A stretch of DNA of 5,247 nucleotides from Verrucomicrobiota bacterium (lineage in GTDB: Bacteria; Verrucomicrobiota; Verrucomicrobiia; Verrucomicrobiales; DEV007), in contig JAQCER010000315.1 of the NCBI GenBank assembly GCA_027618625.1, positions 1 through 5,247 of the forward strand, written 5' to 3'. This document shows positions 1-5,247 of this stretch, in pieces (positions within the stretch are counted from its first letter, which is position 1; each line of letters starts with the position of its first letter). A program made the translations under genes and the position numbers. The notes under the pieces are model-generated. The model was given only the letters and a program-made list of their open reading frames with translations. It did not search any database and had not been told where the DNA came from.

Positions 1-2127
1 GATAGCGGTTCGATGAGTGACAATTCCGGACCCGCCACCCAACTGCGATATCTGATCGGAAAGAATAAAGACGTGGCAAAACCGATCATCTACCTTCCTG
101 GTGTTTCACGGCAGGCTTTTCGCGGCATCGACGGTTTTCCTCGTGAGGCGAAACACCTCTACGCACTCCAATTTCAATCCGCCATGTGGACCCAAAAGAA
201 TGGGAAGGACTGGACTCCATTGGCGTTCATGTCCTCGGTTGACGGCGGCCTGGGCCTAGACGTGGCTGAGGACCGCGACACGAAGCAGGCTATCTCGGAT
301 CAGCTTGGTCACGTCTTACAGGCTCCGGTTACGCAACTGGGCGGCCACAAGCTTGAAGCTAAGGATTTCCACGATCTGGCGGTGGGCGATCCAACACGAA
401 CGATGTTGCAGTGGATCTCCTCCACAGGCGCGCTCAAGGATGATCTGGAACCCGAAGCTTGGAGCGCGTTTAACAAAATAGCGAAAACTGACTTTGGAAT
501 TGATCCGGATTCTGACGGTGTAATCACCGCAGTTGGCAGATTGGTCGCGGGTGGTGGCAAGTGGAACGACGTTTGGAATCGGTATGTTGAGGCACCTGCT
601 TTGTATCCGGGTATCCGGCAACAGCTGAATCAAGTTCATCCCAAAGACATGTTCGATGAGAATCCTCGTATTCCATCGATCAACATGAAGGAAGAAGACC
701 AACTGCGGCGAGACTTGATCGCGCTCAGTGAATTGCCGCAGGCTGAGGCCAATGCCCGGTTAAAAAAGTTGTGCTCACACCACATTGAGCGATCGGAGGG
801 CTTGTGGGCTGATCTGGGCGAAGCGCCGTTAGCCCGCGCTGTTTTCCATCTCAAGATTATGCTCGACGCCATGGACGATGGCATCGGCGGTAGCGACTGG
901 GAGGGCTTGGCTCAGAGCTACATTGATCATGGATGGAAGATTGATTCAGGCGCATGGAAGGCGATGGAATGTGCAACGGATGTTAACGATGCGAAGGCCG
1001 TTTCTAATGCACTTGAAGCCGTCTACGTCCCTTGGCTAATGAAGCTGGCCGATCGCACCTACATGATGCGAACTGACTACCCAAACCAAGGGCCGGACAA
1101 TGCGCGAACGCTGCCCGGAGAATCTGGGACAGTTATTCTATTCGTCGACGGACTCCGTGCTGACCTTGGGATCGAACTGAAATCGTCTTTGGCCCAATCC
1201 GGACTTGACGTCGAGCTAGATATCTCTTGGGCAGCATTGCCAACTATCACAGCGACGTCGAAACCTGCATGGAACCCGCTCGCCTCATCTCTAAACGGCA
1301 GCGCCATTGACGAGGGAATGGAGCCGCGAAAGGCTAACGGCGGTGGGCCATTGAGGACATCAGATTTCAGAAATCTAGCCGAAGAAGCTGGCTGGCTGTG
1401 GCTCAACGAGGATTCAACCGGAGATCCCGGTGACACAGCGTGGACTGAAACTGGCAATATCGATCACTACGGTCATGATATCCACCAGAAACTAGCGTCC
1501 CGGCTTGCGGGTGAGTTGGACTCCATCGAAAGTCGCGTTAGAACGCTTTTTAATGCTGGGTGGAAAAAAGTTGTGATCGTCACCGATCATGGATTTCTGT
1601 ACGTGCCGGGTGAGTTGCCTGCCGTGTCACTGCCCAAGCATCTAACGATCTCCAAATGGGGCAGATGCGCACTACCTAGCCCCGACGCCCACCATAACTT
1701 CAGTGAAGTGTCGTGGTTTTGGGGAGGAGGTCATTCGGTGATCTTGGCACCTGGAATATCTGTCTTTCGGAAAGGCCTTGAGTACTCGCACGGCGGACTC
1801 TCACTTCAAGAATGCCTCACTCCGGTGCTCACCGTGTCGTCTGGTTCTCAAGCTAAAGTTGCGCAGATAAGTAGTATTTCTTGGGTAGGATTACGCTGCA
1901 GGATTGGAACAACCGGCGCAACCGAAGGTTTCATGGCCGACATTCGGTCAGTTCCGATGGATGAATCTTCTACCATGAGTGATGGGCGACATCCACTTGA
2001 CATTGATGGGAAAGCCTCATTACCGATTGTCGACGATCTCAATGAAGGCAAATCTGCATACGTCGTGCTAATTGACGCCAATGGGACGCTTGTCTCGCAA
2101 CAAATCACGACGGTCGGCGAAAATTGA
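1..2127 (+). CDS. pglZ: BREX phosphatase-like protein PglZ (type 1 BREX, 'type B'-like), 5' end probably outside the window
   Basis: PglZ is a core BREX protein of the alkaline phosphatase superfamily. It is needed for BREX methylation and phage exclusion and works with PglX and BrxC; its exact reaction is unsettled. Numbering from the ATG at 13 (704 aa): an N-terminal part with IIYLPGVSRQAFR (about 25-37) and GGLGLDVAEDRDT (about 78-90), which I recall from 'type B' PglZ of BREX-1; then the PglZ core with VDGLRADL (D379, D384), PTITATSKPA (410-419, candidate Thr/Ser active-site region), VTDHGF (D525, H526), GGGHS (H574) and HGGLSLQE (H593-E600). These Asp/His residues are likely metal ligands by analogy with the superfamily. 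The frame is open from base 1, the ATG at 13 has no Shine-Dalgarno before it, and relatives as I recall them have additional N-terminal sequence, so the true start is probably upstream. It ends with tandem in-frame stops TGA-TAG. No frameshift seen. Confidence 0.92.
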   Translation, partial: DSGSMSDNSGPATQLRYLIGKNKDVAKPIIYLPGVSRQAFRGIDGFPREAKHLYALQFQSAMWTQKNGKDWTPLAFMSSVDGGLGLDVAEDRDTKQAISDQLGHVLQAPVTQLGGHKLEAKDFHDLAVGDPTRTMLQWISSTGALKDDLEPEAWSAFNKIAKTDFGIDPDSDGVITAVGRLVAGGGKWNDVWNRYVEAPALYPGIRQQLNQVHPKDMFDENPRIPSINMKEEDQLRRDLIALSELPQAEANARLKKLCSHHIERSEGLWADLGEAPLARAVFHLKIMLDAMDDGIGGSDWEGLAQSYIDHGWKIDSGAWKAMECATDVNDAKAVSNALEAVYVPWLMKLADRTYMMRTDYPNQGPDNARTLPGESGTVILFVDGLRADLGIELKSSLAQSGLDVELDISWAALPTITATSKPAWNPLASSLNGSAIDEGMEPRKANGGGPLRTSDFRNLAEEAGWLWLNEDSTGDPGDTAWTETGNIDHYGHDIHQKLASRLAGELDSIESRVRTLFNAGWKKVVIVTDHGFLYVPGELPAVSLPKHLTISKWGRCALPSPDAHHNFSEVSWFWGGGHSVILAPGISVFRKGLEYSHGGLSLQECLTPVLTVSSGSQAKVAQISSISWVGLRCRIGTTGATEGFMADIRSVPMDESSTMSDGRHPLDIDGKASLPIVDDLNEGKSAYVVLIDANGTLVSQQITTVGEN

Positions 2128-2128
2128 T

Positions 2129-2135
2129 AGAGGAA
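2129..2135 (+). promoter_or_regulatory. Ribosome binding site of brxL
   Basis: AGAGGAA lies 5 nt before the brxL ATG at 2141 and begins directly after the pglZ TGA, overlapping the second in-frame stop (TAG, 2128-2130). It fixes the brxL start. There is no room for a separate terminator between the genes, which supports co-transcription of pglZ and brxL. Confidence 0.75.
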
Positions 2136-2140
2136 AATAG

Positions 2141-4186
2141 ATGGAACTTGACGCACTAGACAAAAAATCCGCCGAGGCATTCGACGGCTACATTGTGCGA
2201 AAAGACCTTGTCCGTCAATTTGCGCGTATGTACCCTGTTCCAACGTACGTTGTGGAATTCTTACTCGGTCGGTACTGCGCGAGTGTCGACGAGCGAGAGA
2301 TCGAAGAGGGTATAGAGATTGTCGAACGGCAGCTCGCTTCCCGCACGGTCCGGGCGGGTGAGCAGGAACTCTTCAAGGCACGTGCCAGGGAGGGTGGCAG
2401 CACCCGCATCATCGATATCATCACTGCCAGGTTGGATGCCAAGACGGACTCTTATCTGGCAACCCTTCCAAGCATTCAGATTCGCGATGCACGGATCGAT
2501 CCGGTTCTAGTAAACCAACACGAACGTATGTTGACGGGCGGTTTCTATGCCGAAGTTGAGCTCAGCTACGACGCCATGATCGCCGAGGAATCGAATGGAA
2601 GGCCGTTCGGCATCGCGTCGATTCGACCGATTCAGCTTTCAAAAAGAGATGTGCTCGAAACCCTTGCAAAGGGAAGGGAACTCTATACCACCGAGGAGTG
2701 GAAGGATTTCCTCCTTCGGAGCATAGGGATGGAGCCGTCCAGTCTTTCAGCGCGTGGGAAGGAAGCTATCTTCTTGCGCATGGTCCCGTTCGTCGAGCGC
2801 AACTACAACATGGTCGAATTGGGGCCGAGAGGTACTGGAAAAAGCCACCTGTACCAACAGATATCTCCGTACGCACACCTGATCTCCGGTGGTAAGGCCA
2901 CTGTGGCGCGGATGTTCGTTAACAATGCCACGGGTCAGCGCGGGCTGGTTAGTCAGTATGACGTGGTGTGCTTCGACGAAGTTTCAGGTGTCTCCTTCGA
3001 CCAAAAAGACGGCGTCAACATCATGAAAGGGTACATGGAGTCGGGAGAATTCTCTCGAGGCCGAGAGAGCATAAGAGCGGATGGTGGGATCGTCCTGGTT
3101 GGAAACTTCGATGTTGATGTCGAACAACAACAACGTATCGGCCATCTATTCGGACCGTTGCCCCCGGAGATGCGCAACGATACCGCTTTCATGGACCGGA
3201 TCCACTCGTACGTCCCAGGTTGGGATGTACCGAAGATGAGCCGAGATATGTTCACAGATCAATTCGGTCTCGTGAGCGATTTCTTGTCGGAGTGCATGAC
3301 GCATCTTCGTCAGCAGAGTCGTGTCGGGGTGCTCCAGAACCGGGTGCTTTTTGGCGGGGCATTGAGCGGAAGGGACGCTACTGCAGTCCAGAAGACGGTG
3401 TCGGGTTTGTTGAAGCTGCTATACCCGGACGCGGACGATCCGGTTAGTGACGAAGATCTAGAATGGGCTGTCCGACTGGGGATGGAAGTGCGACGGCGTG
3501 TCAAAGAGCAACAGAAACGAATTGGCGCCGCTGAATTCCGCAATACCCAGTTCTCGTACACTTTTGTAAATGAGGGAATCGAGAAGTTTGTCGGGACTCC
3601 TGAGTTGCAAAGTAATACAACGATTGGCACGGATCCCCTGCCACCAGGTGAAATCTGGACGATTGCGTCGCCAAGTGCTGACGAATTCTCCGGACTATTC
3701 AAAATTGAGGTGACCGAAGGCCCAGGATCTGGGGTCAAAGTGCTTAACAGACCCACACCGGCTCCCTTCTCGGAAAGCGTCCGGACAGCCGAACAAAATC
3801 TTTATGCTCGTAGGATGGAACTGGTCGGTGACCGAGATCCGCGTTCGCATGATTTCACTGTGCAGCTCCGGGCATTTGATGCAGCCAAGAACGGCTCTCA
3901 AATTGGGGTTGCCGTCGCTCTAGCTATGTGTACCGCTCTCCTCAATAAGCACTTGAAGGCCGGACTCGTGGTCGCAGGCGGCATTACTCTTGGCGGGTCG
4001 ATCGAAACCGTTCACGATCCAGTTTCCGTAGTCGAATTAGCGGTCGAAAAAGGTGCCAGCTCAATCTTGATGCCTGTGTCAGCGAGACGCCAGCTGATTG
4101 ATCTCTCTGACGACATGGCGACCAAGGTTGATGTCCAGTACTACTCAGATCTAAGAGATGCCCTGCTAAAGGGTATTTTGGAATGA
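2141..4186 (+). CDS. brxL: BREX protein BrxL: AAA+ ATPase with Lon-protease-like C-terminal domain
   Basis: BrxL is the last core gene of type 1 BREX. Family members are reported as ring-forming, DNA-binding AAA+ proteins involved in blocking phage. This 681-residue protein matches the usual length. Seen in order: an N-terminal helical region beginning LDKKSAEAFDGYIVRKDLV and a DNA/partner-binding-like segment to about 210; Walker A GPRGTGKS (228-235); Walker B VVCFDE (D279, E280); a sensor-1-like GNFD (N322); a candidate arginine finger in MDRIHSY (R353); a variable linker (about 440-540); and a Lon-like domain (about 545-681) with GSQIGVAVALA (S586) and LGGSIETV. S586 sits where Lon has its catalytic serine, but the dyad lysine is not found at the expected place, so protease activity is doubtful. 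The start is set by AGAGGAA 5 nt upstream, 13 nt after pglZ. Full length, no disruption seen. Confidence 0.95.
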   Translation: MELDALDKKSAEAFDGYIVRKDLVRQFARMYPVPTYVVEFLLGRYCASVDEREIEEGIEIVERQLASRTVRAGEQELFKARAREGGSTRIIDIITARLDAKTDSYLATLPSIQIRDARIDPVLVNQHERMLTGGFYAEVELSYDAMIAEESNGRPFGIASIRPIQLSKRDVLETLAKGRELYTTEEWKDFLLRSIGMEPSSLSARGKEAIFLRMVPFVERNYNMVELGPRGTGKSHLYQQISPYAHLISGGKATVARMFVNNATGQRGLVSQYDVVCFDEVSGVSFDQKDGVNIMKGYMESGEFSRGRESIRADGGIVLVGNFDVDVEQQQRIGHLFGPLPPEMRNDTAFMDRIHSYVPGWDVPKMSRDMFTDQFGLVSDFLSECMTHLRQQSRVGVLQNRVLFGGALSGRDATAVQKTVSGLLKLLYPDADDPVSDEDLEWAVRLGMEVRRRVKEQQKRIGAAEFRNTQFSYTFVNEGIEKFVGTPELQSNTTIGTDPLPPGEIWTIASPSADEFSGLFKIEVTEGPGSGVKVLNRPTPAPFSESVRTAEQNLYARRMELVGDRDPRSHDFTVQLRAFDAAKNGSQIGVAVALAMCTALLNKHLKAGLVVAGGITLGGSIETVHDPVSVVELAVEKGASSILMPVSARRQLIDLSDDMATKVDVQYYSDLRDALLKGILE

Positions 4187-4222
4187 GACAACATTACGAA
4201 GAATGAGACCATTGCCATCGAA
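4181..4222 (+). repeat. Short imperfect tandem repeat over the brxL stop codon
   Basis: GAATGAGAC occurs at 4181-4189 and again at 4201-4209. Each copy is followed by a related CATT...CGAA stretch, so the unit is about 20-22 nt repeated twice. The first copy contains the brxL TGA (4184-4186). The spacing is small enough for a slippage duplication; no function is evident. Confidence 0.5.
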
Positions 4223-4261
4223 CCTGGACTCGCACGAGCAAGTTTCGGGAAGTCCCTTAAC

Positions 4262-4294
4262 CCTAGGTGCCCCTGTATTTCAGGGGCACCTGGG
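4262..4294 (+). terminator. Strong hairpin after brxL, likely transcription terminator
   Basis: CCTAGGTGCCCCTG (4262-4275) pairs with CAGGGGCACCTGGG (4281-4294) around the 5-nt loop TATTT. Eleven inner pairs are perfect, followed by one T-G wobble and two C-G pairs, giving a 14-bp stem. It lies 76 nt after the brxL stop, where the BREX operon should end. No T-run follows on either strand, so it would be a U-tract-poor terminator, or else a structural element in the leader of the SIR2-like gene. Confidence 0.7.
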
Positions 4295-4330
4295 CCATTC
4301 ATGTCGATCAGTGGTGCCAGTGTGAAATGC

Positions 4331-4336
4331 AGAAGG
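4331..4336 (+). promoter_or_regulatory. Probable ribosome binding site of the SIR2-like gene
   Basis: AGAAGG lies 8 nt before the ATG at 4345. The earlier in-frame candidates are worse: the GTG at 4267 is buried in the hairpin stem, and the ATG at 4327 has only GTGTGA-like sequence before it. This favours 4345 as the start. Confidence 0.5.
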
Positions 4337-4344
4337 CGACAGAA

Positions 4345-5106
4345 ATGGTTGATGACGTTTCGACCGACCGAGTTGGACAGCTAGACAGCCTGCTCGCAGG
4401 TGCCAATCAGTCGTGGCTGTTGGGAGCTGGCGTTGATTTCAATGCAAACGTGCCCCTTATGGATTCTCTCACAAAACGCGTGCTCAGTTTGGCTGAAGCA
4501 GAAGGTGAGTTGACTGGCCAATTGGCTGCAGCGATCAAAGAAGACCTGGACGAAGACTCAAACATAGAAGACATCCTTAGCCAACTCGCGGATCTTGCCG
4601 CTCTGGCGGCACGATCCAAATCAAGGTCCACTTCGACAGGAAACATGGAAATCTCGGTCGAGGAAATAGAAACCGTACACGAACGTCTGCTCGACCTAAT
4701 TACAGAAACGATCCGCTGGGGCTTTCGGCAGGGCCTTGACGGCAACGCAGACCGAGCCGGTACGAGAGACAATCCGATCGTACGGATAGACGAGCACACG
4801 GCCTTCGTGAACGTGTTGTTTGGTCGGAGTCAAGCCGGGGTCGACAAAAGGAGGGGTCCGATTGACATATTGACGACGAACTACGACACCCTCATTGAGG
4901 ATAGCTTGTCGCTTAACCGCATCCCATATTGGGACGGATTCTCGGGAGGAGCTGTTGCCTACCGAAGCCATTCGTACGGCGATACGGTTCCAGATACCGG
5001 CGTCAAAGCGCGGGTCGTGAAACTTCACGGATCAATCGATTGGACACTCTCAAAGAACGAGTATGTACAGCGGGTTCTGTCAGAACTCAGGGCACGGGCA
5101 GAATAA
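4345..5106 (+). CDS. SIR2-like domain protein, 3' end replaced by an insertion sequence (probable pseudogene)
   Basis: SIR2-like domains bind NAD+; in anti-phage systems they often act as NAD-depleting effectors. From the ATG at 4345 the frame gives 253 aa. Visible motifs: WLLGAGVDFNANVPLM with the glycine-rich NAD loop (G27-A28-G29); a helical acidic stretch with SNIEDILSQL (72-81), common in the SIR2_2-type group; ILTTNYDTLIED (175-186) with N179 and D181 of the NAD pocket; and KLHGSIDW with the probable catalytic H228. The frame stays open by 26 codons upstream to a GTG at 4267, but that codon sits in the hairpin. The DNA appears to switch to an insertion sequence near 5072, so the last ten or so residues (VLSELRARAE) are probably not native. 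The native C-terminus, and any sensor domain, would lie beyond the element. The gene follows the BREX terminator, so it is probably a separate unit; I see no clear promoter. Whether the truncated product is active is unknown. Confidence 0.85.
   Translation: MVDDVSTDRVGQLDSLLAGANQSWLLGAGVDFNANVPLMDSLTKRVLSLAEAEGELTGQLAAAIKEDLDEDSNIEDILSQLADLAALAARSKSRSTSTGNMEISVEEIETVHERLLDLITETIRWGFRQGLDGNADRAGTRDNPIVRIDEHTAFVNVLFGRSQAGVDKRRGPIDILTTNYDTLIEDSLSLNRIPYWDGFSGGAVAYRSHSYGDTVPDTGVKARVVKLHGSIDWTLSKNEYVQRVLSELRARAE
5074..5086. repeat. Small palindrome at the proposed insertion-sequence end
   Basis: GTTCTG (5074-5079) and CAGAAC (5081-5086) are perfect inverted copies around a single T. It sits at the proposed left terminus and could be part of the terminal inverted repeat or a subterminal transposase-binding site. 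It could also be chance, given its size. Confidence 0.4.
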
Positions 5107-5125
5107 CATCCTCTGAAACGACAAG

Positions 5126-5130
5126 AGGAG
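5126..5130 (+). promoter_or_regulatory. Ribosome binding site of the transposase
   Basis: AGGAG, within AAGAGGAG, lies 6 nt before the ATG at 5137. This is the best Shine-Dalgarno in the window and supports this start. Confidence 0.7.
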
Positions 5131-5136
5131 TTGCCG

Positions 5137-5247
5137 ATGTCATGCCCGCGTTGCCGGTCCGAGTCCACCCTGAAAAGGGGTTACAGAACATCTCTGGGCA
5201 GTCGCATCTACTACTGCCGGAACTGCAAACGCCGGTTCAACGAACGC
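5137..5247 (+). CDS. Transposase N-terminus with zinc ribbon, cut by the right window edge
   Basis: The first 37 residues start MSCPRCRSES and contain two CxxC pairs (C3/C6 and C27/C30) separated by a basic stretch, then KRRFNER. This is a compact zinc ribbon of the type found at the N-terminus of several DDE transposases (some IS6-family, IS1 InsA and IS1595-like proteins), where it helps bind the element's ends. The phrase ending RRFNER is one I associate with zinc-ribbon IS6-like transposases. The catalytic DDE domain would be to the right, so the family cannot be settled here. The gene has a strong ribosome site and follows the broken SIR2-like frame by 30 nt. Confidence 0.75.
   Translation, partial: MSCPRCRSESTLKRGYRTSLGSRIYYCRNCKRRFNER

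Larger units (their letters stand above)
5072..5247 (+). mobile_element. Left end of an insertion sequence (IS6-like suspected), partial
   Basis: The proposed left end is at about 5072-5073, where GGTTCTGTCAGAACTC begins. It resembles the GGTTCTGTTGCAAA-type ends of IS6-family elements as I remember them, and it lies about 65 nt before the transposase start, a normal distance. The SIR2-like reading frame loses family resemblance and stops soon after this point. The right end, second inverted repeat and target duplication are outside the window, so the exact boundary is inferred. Confidence 0.6.

Noticed and set aside
316..702. 128-codon open frame on the minus strand inside pglZ
   Set aside because: It is antisense to conserved PglZ coding sequence and has no recognisable domain or sensible ribosome site.
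3310..3756. 148-codon open frame on the minus strand inside brxL
   Set aside because: It lies fully antisense to a well-recognised gene, is rich in Ser/Pro/Arg as expected of a shadow frame, and shows no family motif.
4203..4325. 40-codon plus-strand frame in the brxL-SIR2 spacer, starting at the ATGA of the second repeat copy
   Set aside because: It runs through the hairpin stem, has no good Shine-Dalgarno or recognisable feature, and fits chance in a spacer of this length.
4267..4344. Upstream extension of the SIR2-like gene to the GTG at 4267
   Set aside because: The GTG is inside the terminator-like stem, has no ribosome site, and the added residues (PLYFRGTWAIH...) show no family resemblance; the ATG at 4345 has AGAAGG at good spacing.
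4407..4799. 130-codon minus-strand frame inside the SIR2-like gene
   Set aside because: The plus-strand frame carries clear SIR2 motifs here; the antisense frame is Ser/Arg-rich low-complexity shadow.
1..5247. CRISPR array, tRNA or rRNA genes
   Set aside because: No regularly spaced repeats and no tRNA- or rRNA-like segments were seen; nearly all of the window is protein coding.

Overview
The window looks like the downstream end of a bacterial phage-defence island, with all genes on the + strand. Base composition is moderately GC-rich (roughly low-to-mid 50s % by eye) and the layout is compact. I cannot name the organism. The PglZ variant, the AGGAGG-type ribosome sites and the U-tract-poor hairpin would fit an actinobacterium, but that is a weak inference.

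Positions 1-4186 hold the last two genes of what reads as a type 1 BREX (bacteriophage exclusion) operon: pglZ, then brxL, 13 nt apart. PglZ is an alkaline-phosphatase-superfamily protein. It is probably cut by the left window edge, because its frame is open to base 1 and the first ATG has no ribosome site. BrxL is full length and joins an AAA+ ATPase core to a Lon-protease-like C-terminal domain. In the usual type 1 order (brxA-brxB-brxC-pglX-pglZ-brxL), the methyltransferase PglX and the large ATPase BrxC should lie just left of the window.

Positions 4187-4344 are a spacer with a short imperfect tandem repeat at the brxL stop and a strong 14-bp hairpin, the likely operon terminator. After it comes a gene for a SIR2-like protein (NAD-binding and hydrolysing fold, a common effector in anti-phage systems). 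It keeps the glycine-rich loop, the TTNYD motif and the LHG histidine.

The SIR2-like gene is interrupted near position 5072 by an insertion sequence. Its left end begins with a GGTTCTG-type terminus, and its transposase starts at 5137 with a four-cysteine zinc ribbon and runs off the right edge. The last ten or so codons of the SIR2-like reading frame are therefore insertion-sequence DNA.

Together, the window suggests a BREX core whose two visible genes look intact, followed by an accessory NAD-targeting defence gene broken by a mobile element. The core is a known system. The less ordinary parts are the adjacent SIR2-like gene, its interruption, and the absence of the Lon dyad lysine in BrxL.
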